Origin: DTWD01 sp963662965
GTDB taxonomy: Bacteria; Acidobacteriota; Vicinamibacteria; Vicinamibacterales; UBA8438
Direction of reading: 5' to 3'
NCBI GenBank assembly: GCA_963662965.1
Contig: OY759970.1
Span: forward strand, 3,844,001 to 3,908,000
Length of the DNA: 64,000 nucleotides
In this document: one piece after another, positions 7,895 to 15,722 of the stretch
Numbering within the stretch: position 1 is the stretch's first letter
How the letters are laid out: each line of letters begins with the position of its first letter
The notes under the pieces: generated by a model
Seen by the model: the letters and a program-made list of their open reading frames with translations, nothing else
What the model was told of the DNA's origin: nothing
Database searches by the model: none
Translations under genes and position numbers: made by a program

Positions 7895-9076
7895 AACCCG
7901 CTCCACGGCGACGGCGACGCCGTTGCCGCCACCGAGGCAGAGTGTCACGATGCCGCGGGTCAGGTCGTGATTCTTGAGCGCGTAGAGCAGGGTCGTCAGG
8001 ATTCGCGCGCCGCTCGCCCCAATGGGGTGACCGAGCGCCACCGCCCCGCCGTTGACGTTCACCTTGGACGGGTCGGCGCCGAGCTCGCGAATGACCGCGA
8101 TCGCCTGTGCGGCGAAGGCCTCGTTGAGCTCGATCAGGTCGACGTCATCGAGTGTCCACCCGACTTTCGTGAGCAGCGTCTGTACCGCCTCGACCGGTCT
8201 CATCAGCAGCCACTTCGCCGGACCACCGCTCACGGCCTGTCCGACGATGCGGGCCATCGGCGTCACGCCGAGCGCCGCCGCCCGCTCCGACGCCATGACC
8301 ACGAGGGCCGCCGCCCCGTCGCTGACGCCAGGGGCGTTCCCCGCGGTCACGGTCCCGCCCTCTTTCTTGAAGGCTGGACGGAGCTTCGCCAGCGCCTCCA
8401 CCGTCGAATCGAGTCGCACATTCTCGTCGTACTCGAGCCGGAGGGGGTCGCCCTTCCGTTGCGGGATCTCGACCGGCAAGAGCTCGTCCTTGAAATAGCA
8501 CTCGCGGATCGCCGTCGCGGCTTTCTGATGGCTACCGGCGGCGAACTCGTCCTGTTCCTGCCTGGCGACGCCGTAGCGCTCGACCACCGCTTCGGCGGCC
8601 AGCCCCATCGACCAGTTTTCGACCGCGCACCAGAGCCCGTCGTGCATCATCGAATCGACCACCTGGCCGTCGCCCATGCGCATCCCGCCGCGCGCCTGCG
8701 GCAGCAGATACGGGCAGTTGCTCATCGATTCCATCCCGCCGGCCACCGCGACGTCGATGTCGCCGGTCGCGATGCCTTGGGTGGCCAGCATGACCGCTTT
8801 GAGTCCGGAGCCGCAGACCTTGTTGATCGTCAGCGCGCCGGCCTCGTCCGGTAAGCCACCTCGCAGCGCGGCTTGGCGTGCCGGCGCCTGGCCGAGTCCG
8901 GCCGAGACGACGTTGCCCATGATGCACTCATCGACCACCTTCGGTTCGATGCCGGCGCGGGCGACCGCTTCGCGGATGACGCGCGCGCCGAGCTCGGTGG
9001 CGGGCAGACTGCTCAGCGCACCGAGAAACTTTCCAGTCGGCAGACGCGCGGCGCTAGCGATGATCGATTCACGCAT
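7892..9076 (-). CDS. Acetyl-CoA C-acetyltransferase (thiolase)
   Basis: A 394-residue thiolase that joins two acetyl-CoA to acetoacetyl-CoA or cleaves 3-ketoacyl-CoA. All catalytic residues are present: Cys88 in NKVCGSGLKAV, His350 in GGAVALGHPIGASG and Cys380 in CLGGGNG. AGGMESMSNCPYLLP and NEAFAAQAI are further family signatures. The length is typical of biosynthetic/degradative tetrameric thiolases. The ATG at 9076 gives the usual start MRESIIASAARLPTGKF; longer upstream frames would add unrelated sequence. It overlaps the upstream dciA-like gene by 8 bp, so the two are co-transcribed. Substrate chain-length preference cannot be read from the sequence. Confidence 0.95.
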   Translation of the reverse strand: MRESIIASAARLPTGKFLGALSSLPATELGARVIREAVARAGIEPKVVDECIMGNVVSAGLGQAPARQAALRGGLPDEAGALTINKVCGSGLKAVMLATQGIATGDIDVAVAGGMESMSNCPYLLPQARGGMRMGDGQVVDSMMHDGLWCAVENWSMGLAAEAVVERYGVARQEQDEFAAGSHQKAATAIRECYFKDELLPVEIPQRKGDPLRLEYDENVRLDSTVEALAKLRPAFKKEGGTVTAGNAPGVSDGAAALVVMASERAAALGVTPMARIVGQAVSGGPAKWLLMRPVEAVQTLLTKVGWTLDDVDLIELNEAFAAQAIAVIRELGADPSKVNVNGGAVALGHPIGASGARILTTLLYALKNHDLTRGIVTLCLGGGNGVAVAVERV

Positions 9077-9368
9077 GGTGGGGTGCTCCTTCGCAGGTGA
9101 CGACGATGGCCCTGACGACACCGCCGCCGAGCAGCTGGGCCAGGCGTTTGCGCACGAGCGGCTCGGACCGAATCGTTTCGAGGCGCCAATGATCGCTCGC
9201 CGCGCGAACGTGTAGCGTCCCGTCCGCCCTGAGACGTACGGATGTTGCGCGCGCGAGCGAGGCACCGACGGACGCGGTCCACGCGAAGCGGACTTTGGCA
9301 TCCGAGAGCGGCTGTCGTTTCAAGACATCGCCGAGCGCGCGCGTCGCACACTGTTGTGCGGGGACCAT
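9069..9368 (-). CDS. DUF721/DciA-like protein
   Basis: A 99-residue protein with the DUF721 (DciA-like) pattern: LGDVLKRQPLSDAKVRFAW, a VG--LA--T repeat-like core, LHVRAASDHWRLETIRSE and a C-terminal helix-strand LLGGGVVRAIVV. DciA proteins load or interact with the replicative helicase DnaB in bacteria lacking DnaC; short homologues like this one are of uncertain function. I chose the ATG at 9368 because a TACGAT -10-like box sits 8 nt before it; the alternative ATG at 9386 would leave only 6 bp to the divergent maf start. The end overlaps the thiolase start by 8 bp. Confidence 0.7.
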   Translation of the reverse strand: MVPAQQCATRALGDVLKRQPLSDAKVRFAWTASVGASLARATSVRLRADGTLHVRAASDHWRLETIRSEPLVRKRLAQLLGGGVVRAIVVTCEGAPHHA

Positions 9369-9392
9369 TACCGAAGATCGTATCATCGCGCC
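9369..9392. promoter_or_regulatory. Compact divergent promoter between dciA-like gene and maf
   Basis: Only 24 bp separate the two divergent starts. On the plus strand TATCAT (9381-9386) lies 6 nt before the maf GTG. On the minus strand TACGAT (9380 to 9375) lies 8 nt before the dciA-like ATG. Both spacings place the transcription start at or next to the start codon, so both messages would be leaderless. The -35 elements, if any, must lie inside the opposite gene. Confidence 0.45.
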
Positions 9393-9974
9393 GTGTCACT
9401 CGTCTTGGCCTCTCGATCGCCACGCCGCGCGATGCTCTTGCGCGACGCCGGGTACGACATCGAGGTGAGGCCGGCCGATGTCGACGAACGTCGGCGAGAC
9501 GACGAGACGCCTCGCGCCCATGTTGCGCGCCTGGCGGCTGCGAAGTCCGCCGTCGTCGCCGCGCGGCATCCGGGACGCGTGGTCATCGGCGCCGATACCG
9601 TGGTGGTCATCGACGAGACGGTTCTCGGGAAGCCAACGGATCGGACAGACGCCGCGCGCATGCTCGCACGGCTGGCCGGGCGCACCCACACCGTCCTGAC
9701 GGGGGTGGCGGTGACCCGCGACGACACCGTCCTCGCGGCGGTCGAAGCCACGGACGTGACGTTTGTCGCACTCGACGCGTTGAGGATTGCGTGGTACGTC
9801 GACACCGGGGAATCGGACGACAAGGCGGGGAGCTACGGCGTCCAGGGCGTCGGCTCACGATTCATCGAGCGCATCGACGGGTCGTACACCAACGTCGTCG
9901 GACTGCCGATGACGCTGGTTGACCGCTTCGTGCGCCAATTCGAGGCCGGTTTACTGGTTTCGGCCACCCGTTGA
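9393..9974 (+). CDS. maf: Maf family nucleotide pyrophosphatase
   Basis: A 193-residue Maf protein that hydrolyses non-canonical or excess nucleoside triphosphates (dTTP/UTP or modified forms) to monophosphates. It shows the family order: LVLASRSPRRAMLLRDAGYD at the N terminus with the SxSPRR phosphate-binding motif, VIGADTVVVIDETVLGKP with the catalytic Asp, THTVLTGVAV, and the C-terminal YVDTGESDDKAGSYGVQG and SYTNVVGLP. The GTG at 9393 gives the canonical start MSLVLASRSPRR; there is no room for a leader. It lies 60 bp before ccmE. Confidence 0.93.
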   Translation: MSLVLASRSPRRAMLLRDAGYDIEVRPADVDERRRDDETPRAHVARLAAAKSAVVAARHPGRVVIGADTVVVIDETVLGKPTDRTDAARMLARLAGRTHTVLTGVAVTRDDTVLAAVEATDVTFVALDALRIAWYVDTGESDDKAGSYGVQGVGSRFIERIDGSYTNVVGLPMTLVDRFVRQFEAGLLVSATR

Positions 9975-10033
9975 CTGCTCGTTTCCACGGCGATATCCTT
10001 AAGCTGTTTGTATCCGAAGAGGATGGTATCTGT

Positions 10034-10498
10034 ATGCCCAATAGAGCGTTCAAGATTCTCCTGACGACCGGTGCGCTGTGTGCGGCGTTCGTCGGCCTGC
10101 TGTGGACGACGATGCAGGACGGCACGCAGTACTACATGGAGGTCGAGGAAGTGATGGCCGATCCCGAGGCCTGGGACGGCAAGCCGCTGCAGGTGCACGG
10201 CTACGCGGCGAACGTGCTGCGCCATCCGAAGAGCCTCGACTATCGGTTCGAGATTACGAACAGCGTCGCTGACGGCACGCATGTGGTGACGGCCGTCTAT
10301 ACCGGCATCGTCCCTGACACATTCGATAACCACGCGGAGGTTGTCGCGACGGGTCGTCTGGACGGCGATACGTTCCATATCGAACCCGACGGCATCATGG
10401 CGAAGTGCCCGTCGAAGTATGAAGAGCAGCCGTCGGTGGGCGGAGACGTCGCCGGCGATTACGTCTCGGCGATCGAGACTGACGGCGCGAGCAACTAG
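10034..10498 (+). CDS. ccmE: Cytochrome c maturation heme chaperone CcmE, Cys-type
   Basis: A 154-residue CcmE that carries heme in the periplasm between the CcmABCD export step and the CcmF/CcmH ligation step. An N-terminal anchor (FKILLTTGALCAAFVGLLW) is followed by the OB-fold with GKPLQVHGYAANV, VYTGIVPDTFDNHAEVVATG and the C-terminal motif MAKCPSKYEEQP. The covalent heme ligand is normally His in H-x-x-x-Y; here it is Cys125 in C-x-x-x-Y with Tyr129, the variant described in some deltaproteobacteria and archaea. The ATG at 10034 was chosen because the preceding in-frame codons do not fit the anchor. It is the first gene of the ccm cluster. Confidence 0.92.
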   Translation: MPNRAFKILLTTGALCAAFVGLLWTTMQDGTQYYMEVEEVMADPEAWDGKPLQVHGYAANVLRHPKSLDYRFEITNSVADGTHVVTAVYTGIVPDTFDNHAEVVATGRLDGDTFHIEPDGIMAKCPSKYEEQPSVGGDVAGDYVSAIETDGASN

Positions 10499-10554
10499 TC
10501 GCCACGACACGTCAGCAGGTACGGATTCCTACGTCTAGCTGCCGGCTCTAACCG

Positions 10555-13104
10555 ATGTCGACGCTCGGAACCTATACGCTTCTCGCGGCCTTCGTCATGT
10601 GTGCGTACGCCGCGGCCGCGGCGGTCGCCGGGCATCGGCGTCGCTCCGCACGCCTCCTCGAAAGCGGAATCGGCGCCTTCTATCTCGTCACGGCGTTGAT
10701 GACGTTCGCCTCGGCGGTAATCGTGCGGGCGTTCGTCACCGAAGATTATTCCATCCGCTACGTCGACCGCTATTCAGACTCGTTGCAGCCGTTGTTCTAC
10801 AAGATCACCTCCTACTGGGGGGGACTCGACGGCTCGATCATGTTTTGGGTGTTCTTGCTGTCGGTGTTTGGGGCGATTGCGGTCAAGTCGAATCGCGAGC
10901 GGCATCGCGAGTTGATCCCGTACGTCATCGCCACGATCTCAATCGTTCAGATGTTCTTCCTGAGCGTGATGATCGTGAACAAGAACCCGTTCGCGACCTA
11001 TCTGATTGACACGCCGATCGACGGTCGTGGGCTCAATCCGCTGCTCCAGAACGTATACATGGTGATTCACCCGCCTTCGCTCTACACCGGGCTGGTGTCG
11101 ATGACCATTCCGTTCGCCTTTGGCATGGCGGCGCTCATTACCGGGCATCTCGACGACTCGTGGCTTCGTGCCGTCCGCCGCTGGACGATGTTCTCGTGGT
11201 TCTTCCTGTCGCTCGGGCTGACGCTCGGGATGGTCTGGGCCTACGAGGAGCTTGGGTGGGGCGGTTGGTGGGGATGGGATCCGGTCGAGAACGCCGGGGC
11301 GCTGCCATGGTTCCCCGCGACGGCGTTTCTGCACTCGGTGATGGTGCAGGAGCGGCGCAGCATGCTGCGCGTCTGGAACATCTCACTCATCATCATTGCG
11401 TTCGTGCTGACGCTGTTTGCGACGGCGATGACACGTACCGGCATCGTCCAGTCGGTGCACTCGTTTGGCGAAGATCCAGAGCTGGCGTTGATGTTCGGGA
11501 TTTTTATCGCGGCCACGCTCATCGTCAGCTTCGGATTCGTGATCTATCGACTGCCGCTGCTGCGGGCCCGCAACGAGCTTGAATCGTGGGTGTCGCGCGA
11601 AGCGGCGTTCCTCGTCAACAACTGGGTCTTGCTGTTCTCGGCGTTCTTTATCTTGTTCGCGACGATGTTTCCGACGCTGAGCGAGGCGGTCACGGGACAG
11701 CGGATCACGGTCGGCCCGCCCTTCTTCAACAAGTGGATGATCCCGATCGGGCTGATCCTGTTGCTGCTGACCGGCATCGGACCGTTGCTGGCGTGGCGCA
11801 AATCGACCATTGCGAATCTGCGCTACCAGTTCTTGTGGCCGACGGCGTGCGCGCTGACGACGGCCGGTGTGCTCTATACGCTCGGGTTCCGCGTCTGGGT
11901 GTCGGGCATCTGTTTTGCGCTCTGTGCGTTCGTCGTGGGCACGATCGGACAGGAGTTCGTCCGCGGGGCGGTGGTCCGACGGGAGGTGACCGGCTCGGAC
12001 ATGATGACGGCGCTGATCGGTCTCGTCATGCGGTCGCGGCGTCGGTATGGCGGGTACGTCGTGCATATCGGCATCGTCTTGATCATGCTCGGCTTTGCCG
12101 GCTCCGGGTACAAGCAGACGGCGCAAGTACTACTAACTCCAGGGGAGCAGGTCGAGGTCGGGCGCTTCACGGTCAGACATGACCGTCTCGTCATTACCGA
12201 CGACGGCGCGAAGGAGATGCACACCGCCGAGGTGACCGTGTTCAAGGACGGAACAGAGGTCGGTCAGATGTTCCCCGGGCGGTGGTACTACCGGAAGCAC
12301 GAAGATTCGCCGACGACCGAGGTCGCCATGCGGCGGCGCATCAGCGAGGACCTCTATGTGGTGCTTGCGGCGTACGACATGGGCGACCAGTCGGCCAGCT
12401 TCCAGGTGACGGTGAACCCACTCGTCAACTGGATCTGGTTCGGGTTCACCATGTTGGCGTTCGGGACCGGGGTCGCCCTGCTGCCCGAGAGCCGTTTCGC
12501 GTTTCTCGCGAGCAAGGCCTCCGCCGACAGCGTCGGCGCGACCTCTGGCGTCACCACCTCACTGCTCGTTCTCACGTTGGCGCTTCCCGGGATGGCCGTT
12601 CCAGCTCATGCGCAGAGCGGTGTCAATGTGGAGTCCTACGCCACGACGACCGAGCTCGAAGCCGAACTGCAGCATGAGTTGGTCTGCGTCTGCGGTGACT
12701 GTCCGCACTACACACTTGCCGCTTGTCGGTGTGCCGTTCCGCCCGAGTGGAACACGACCGCCGACGGCATGCAAGAGATCGGGCGGGCCGGTTCGGAGTT
12801 CATGCGCGGACAGCTCCGCGAGCAGATCGAGCTGGGGCGGAGTCGTCGGGAAATTCTCGACTACTTCATCGAGGTCTACGGCAGTCAGGAGCCGCTCGGC
12901 GCGCCGCTCGATGAAGGCTTCAACCGTTTAGCGTGGCTCTTCCCCTATCTCGTCGGGAGCGGGTTTCTGATTGCCATCGGCGTCACCGCGGTTCGCTGGT
13001 CGCATCGCGACGTGGCCTCCGCCGGCGGAGCGTCGCCATCGCCCGACGTGGTCGACGCCGAGCTCGACGCCCGTTTGGATGATGAGCTCCGAAACCTCGA
13101 CTGA
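10555..13104 (+). CDS. ccmF: CcmF-CcmH fusion, heme lyase of System I cytochrome c maturation
   Basis: An 849-residue fusion. Residues 1-660 are CcmF, a multi-pass membrane protein that joins heme to apocytochrome c; the WWD motif WGGWWGWDPVENAGALPW (from residue 235) and HPPSLYTG are diagnostic. After the last CcmF helix a second signal-like helix (SLLVLTLALPGMAVPAHAQ) leads into a CcmH domain (about 690-780) and a final membrane helix (LFPYLVGSGFLIAIGVTAVRW). The CcmH thiol site is not the usual LRCxxCQ but a five-cysteine cluster at 711, 713, 716, 724 and 726. Fusing the two partners fixes a 1:1 ratio. The cluster order ccmE-ccmFH-...-ccmABCD supports the assignment. Confidence 0.93.
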   Translation: MSTLGTYTLLAAFVMCAYAAAAAVAGHRRRSARLLESGIGAFYLVTALMTFASAVIVRAFVTEDYSIRYVDRYSDSLQPLFYKITSYWGGLDGSIMFWVFLLSVFGAIAVKSNRERHRELIPYVIATISIVQMFFLSVMIVNKNPFATYLIDTPIDGRGLNPLLQNVYMVIHPPSLYTGLVSMTIPFAFGMAALITGHLDDSWLRAVRRWTMFSWFFLSLGLTLGMVWAYEELGWGGWWGWDPVENAGALPWFPATAFLHSVMVQERRSMLRVWNISLIIIAFVLTLFATAMTRTGIVQSVHSFGEDPELALMFGIFIAATLIVSFGFVIYRLPLLRARNELESWVSREAAFLVNNWVLLFSAFFILFATMFPTLSEAVTGQRITVGPPFFNKWMIPIGLILLLLTGIGPLLAWRKSTIANLRYQFLWPTACALTTAGVLYTLGFRVWVSGICFALCAFVVGTIGQEFVRGAVVRREVTGSDMMTALIGLVMRSRRRYGGYVVHIGIVLIMLGFAGSGYKQTAQVLLTPGEQVEVGRFTVRHDRLVITDDGAKEMHTAEVTVFKDGTEVGQMFPGRWYYRKHEDSPTTEVAMRRRISEDLYVVLAAYDMGDQSASFQVTVNPLVNWIWFGFTMLAFGTGVALLPESRFAFLASKASADSVGATSGVTTSLLVLTLALPGMAVPAHAQSGVNVESYATTTELEAELQHELVCVCGDCPHYTLAACRCAVPPEWNTTADGMQEIGRAGSEFMRGQLREQIELGRSRREILDYFIEVYGSQEPLGAPLDEGFNRLAWLFPYLVGSGFLIAIGVTAVRWSHRDVASAGGASPSPDVVDAELDARLDDELRNLD

Positions 13105-13669
13105 CGCCGCCACCTCTTCTTTCCGCCCCTGGCATTTCTTCGTTCTCGCCGGCCTGGTTGGAGCGACGATCGCCGTCGTCAGCGTGCGGCCGAGTGACCC
13201 CGCGTCGCTCGTGCTGCTCGTGCTGGCCGTCGGTGCCGGCGCCTACGTCGGATTCGGGGTCTATCGCGTGGTTGTCCCGCTAATAACGGCCCGGCAGTTT
13301 TCCGAACGCATCGAGATGGTCGGCGGACGGACTCGAGCCGCCCTGGACCGAGAGAAGACGTTGGTCCTGCGATCAATCAAGGAGCTCGAGTTCGACCGCG
13401 CGATGGGCAAGGTGTCCGACCAGGATTTTGACGAGATGGGCGGTCGGCTGCGGGCGCGTGCCCGAACGCTGCTGAAACAGCTCGACGTCGATGAGACCGC
13501 GTATCGGGACCTAATCGAGCGCGAGCTGGCCGAGCGTCTACAGGGGGTCGGTCTCGAACCGGTGATTGCATCGGCGCCACCGGTGGCCGAGCGCGTGGCG
13601 TGCGCGAGCTGCGGGGCGAGCAACGAACCGGATGCGAAGTTCTGTAAGGGATGTGGGGCGGAACTTTGA
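13079..13669 (+). CDS. Zinc-ribbon membrane protein of the ccm cluster
   Basis: A 196-residue protein of no recognised name. Two adjacent hydrophobic segments (HFFVLAGLVGATIAVVSV and ASLVLLVLAVGAGAYVGFGV) form an N-terminal hairpin, followed by a charged coiled-coil-like region (REKTLVLRSIKELEFDRAMG to about residue 140). The C terminus is a zinc ribbon, CASCGASNEPDAKFCKGCG (two CxxC knuckles). The region EFDRAMGKVSDQDFDEM is common in proteins encoded next to CcmH in acidobacterial-type ccm loci. It overlaps the end of ccmFH by 26 bp and the next gene by 4 bp, so it belongs to the operon. It might help in cytochrome assembly; that is inference from location. Confidence 0.7.
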   Translation: MMSSETSTDAATSSFRPWHFFVLAGLVGATIAVVSVRPSDPASLVLLVLAVGAGAYVGFGVYRVVVPLITARQFSERIEMVGGRTRAALDREKTLVLRSIKELEFDRAMGKVSDQDFDEMGGRLRARARTLLKQLDVDETAYRDLIERELAERLQGVGLEPVIASAPPVAERVACASCGASNEPDAKFCKGCGAEL

Positions 13670-14985
13670 GCAGGTTCAAGGTTCACGGGTTTAACGGAAT
13701 CGGCGTTAGCTCAAAGTTTTGGAACCTGGAACCTGGAACCTGGAACCGGCGCCGAGCAAGCGCGACGTGCGTCGGTGTGTTCTTGCTCGCGAGCGCATCG
13801 TTCGCTCAACCCGACCCCCGTCAGATGTCGGGGATCCCGCTCCCGGATCCGCAACTGTCGGCCGGGACGATCACGGTCCGTGTCATTCGGGGCACATTGA
13901 CGAACAACGTATCCGACCACCCGGTGGAGCTGCACCAAGGCGACAACGTCGTGACGGTGAACACCGATGCGGAGGGGCGCGCGCAGTTCCTCACGCTAAA
14001 TCCCGGTGCGACGGTGGTGGCCGCCACCGAGCTCGACGGCGTCCGTCTTGAGTCGCAGTCGTTCCCGGTGCCGGGACGGGGCGGGGTCCGCCTCATGCTG
14101 GTGGGAGCGGGTGATTCGACCGTGGACGTCCCGGCCGAGCCAGGCGTGGTGACCTTTGGCGCCGACTCGCGCGTGGTCGTCGAGCTGGGCGAAGAAACGC
14201 TCTCGGTGTTCTACCTCTTCGACGTGGTCAACCCTCGCAGTGTGCCGGTGGTGACCGATGTCCCATTGACACTCACCGTACCGACCGGATCCGTCGCGAC
14301 GACGGTGCTTCGCGATTCGCATCCGCAGACGCGGAGTGAGGGGACACGGGTCACGCTCCCCGGTCCGTTCTCCCCCAGCAACACGCCGCTTCGGATCGCC
14401 TACGTCGTGCCGTACTCCGGCGACACCGTCGCGATCGCGCAGGCCCTTCCGGTCGATCTCGAGGCGTTGCTGCTCATTGTGCAGAAATGGGGCGCGATGG
14501 ATGTCGCCTCGGACCAGATCGCCAGGCGGGCCGACATGACTCCCGACGGCGCCGACGGCGAGACGTACATTTTCGCCGCCGGTCCATCGGTGACGGCCGG
14601 CTCCGTGCTGTCGTTCGAGATCTCCGGGCTCCCGCACCACAGTCGCGTGCCCAGCACGATGGCGCTCGCCGTCGCTTTCGTCATTCTCGGCATCGGCGTC
14701 TGGGCGGGGGCGGTGCCGATCGAGGCCGCCGCGGGAACGGAGCGGCGCCGCCGTCTCGAGAATCGGCGTGAGAAACGGTTCGTGGACCTGGTGAAGCTCG
14801 AGCAACAACATCAGGCCGGAAAAGTCGGTGCCACGAAATACGCGAATCGGCGACAGGAGCTGTTGGCGCACCTCGAGCGTATTTACGGCGAGCTCGATGA
14901 GGAGGTCGCGCCGGTCGTGCTCAGCTCCGCCCGCGCCACGCCCGAGACCGCCGTTGTCACCGGTCAGTCAGGCACGACGGGGTGA
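13666..14985 (+). CDS. Exported membrane-anchored protein of the ccm cluster, unknown function
   Basis: About 439 residues. A signal peptide (RRRASATCVGVFLLASASFAQ) leads into a beta-rich region with Ig-like/carboxypeptidase-regulatory-like character (GTLTNNVSDHPVELHQGDN, TDAEGRAQFLTL), a second beta domain to about residue 330, one transmembrane helix (MALAVAFVILGIGVWAGAV) and a basic coiled-coil cytoplasmic tail (RRRRLENRREKRFVDLVKL). The TTG at 13666 overlaps the previous stop. The following 70 bp are a heptamer repeat that encodes an odd stretch before the signal peptide, so the true start could lie further in. It overlaps ccmA by 4 bp, so it is translated with the ccm genes. No enzymatic motif is seen. 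Confidence 0.65.
   Translation: MSRFKVHGFNGIGVSSKFWNLEPGTWNRRRASATCVGVFLLASASFAQPDPRQMSGIPLPDPQLSAGTITVRVIRGTLTNNVSDHPVELHQGDNVVTVNTDAEGRAQFLTLNPGATVVAATELDGVRLESQSFPVPGRGGVRLMLVGAGDSTVDVPAEPGVVTFGADSRVVVELGEETLSVFYLFDVVNPRSVPVVTDVPLTLTVPTGSVATTVLRDSHPQTRSEGTRVTLPGPFSPSNTPLRIAYVVPYSGDTVAIAQALPVDLEALLLIVQKWGAMDVASDQIARRADMTPDGADGETYIFAAGPSVTAGSVLSFEISGLPHHSRVPSTMALAVAFVILGIGVWAGAVPIEAAAGTERRRRLENRREKRFVDLVKLEQQHQAGKVGATKYANRRQELLAHLERIYGELDEEVAPVVLSSARATPETAVVTGQSGTTG
13672..13752 (+). repeat. GGTTCAA / GGAACCT heptamer inverted array over a gene start
   Basis: GGTTCAAGGTTCACGG on the left and GGAACCTGGAACCTGGAACC on the right are complementary heptamer runs separated by about 35 bp. They form a potential hairpin inside the N-terminal codons of the unknown ccm-cluster gene. 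The related array at 4022-4053 also covers a gene start. Confidence 0.65.
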
Positions 14986-15722
14986 GCTCGTTCGATTTCG
15001 ACAGTCTCACGGTCGCAAAGGTTTCCCGTCACTACGGCCGGCGGCGAGCGCTGACACGGGTCTCCCTGGCGGTCCGCGCCGGAGAGGTTGTCGGGCTCCT
15101 CGGCCCCAACGGGGCAGGGAAGTCGACGCTGCTGGGCATTCTTGCCACCCTCATTACGCCATCGAGCGGGTCGGTCCGGTACGGGGAGCAGCGAGCCCGT
15201 GACCTCGGAGCGGCGCTTCGTCGGCGGGTCGGCTTTCTCTCCCACGACCTCCAGCTGTATCCCGAGCTGACGGCGCGCGAGAACCTGGAGTTCTTCGCAC
15301 GCTTGTATGGCGCGACGACGCCTGCGTCAACCGTTGACGCGGCGCTCGACCGCGCCCGTCTGACGGACCGCGCGGACGACCCGATCGGCGGGTTCTCGCG
15401 CGGAATGCGTCAGCGACTTGCGCTCGAGCGGGCGTTGCTCCATGACCCGCGTCTGGTGCTGCTCGATGAACCGTTCACCGGGCTCGACGATCGGTCGGTC
15501 GGCGACCTCGCCGAGCGGCTTCGCTTGCTTGGCCATGACGGTCGGATGGTAATCTTCGCGACCCACGATCTCGATATTGCCGAGGGGGTGCTCGACCGTG
15601 CCGTCGTGCTCCGCAACGGGCGGATGGATGGGCTTCCGGACGACGGCGGCACGCTCAGGGAGCGCTACCGCGGTCTCTTGGCTGACGCCGGCGGTCGACG
15701 ACGGAGCACGGCCGATGGCTGA
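14982..15722 (+). CDS. ccmA: Heme exporter ATPase CcmA
   Basis: A 246-residue ABC ATPase. It has Walker A GLLGPNGAGKSTLLG (about residues 37-51), Q-loop region VGFLSHDLQLYPELTARENL, ABC signature FSRGMRQRLALERAL, Walker B LVLLDEPFTGLD and the switch His in ATHDL. With CcmB and CcmC it drives release of heme-loaded CcmE. The GTG start overlaps the previous stop (GTGA) and the end overlaps ccmB by 8 bp, so CcmA and CcmB are translationally coupled. General ABC ATPases look similar; the ccmB partner settles the name. Confidence 0.92.
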   Translation: MSSFDFDSLTVAKVSRHYGRRRALTRVSLAVRAGEVVGLLGPNGAGKSTLLGILATLITPSSGSVRYGEQRARDLGAALRRRVGFLSHDLQLYPELTARENLEFFARLYGATTPASTVDAALDRARLTDRADDPIGGFSRGMRQRLALERALLHDPRLVLLDEPFTGLDDRSVGDLAERLRLLGHDGRMVIFATHDLDIAEGVLDRAVVLRNGRMDGLPDDGGTLRERYRGLLADAGGRRRSTADG

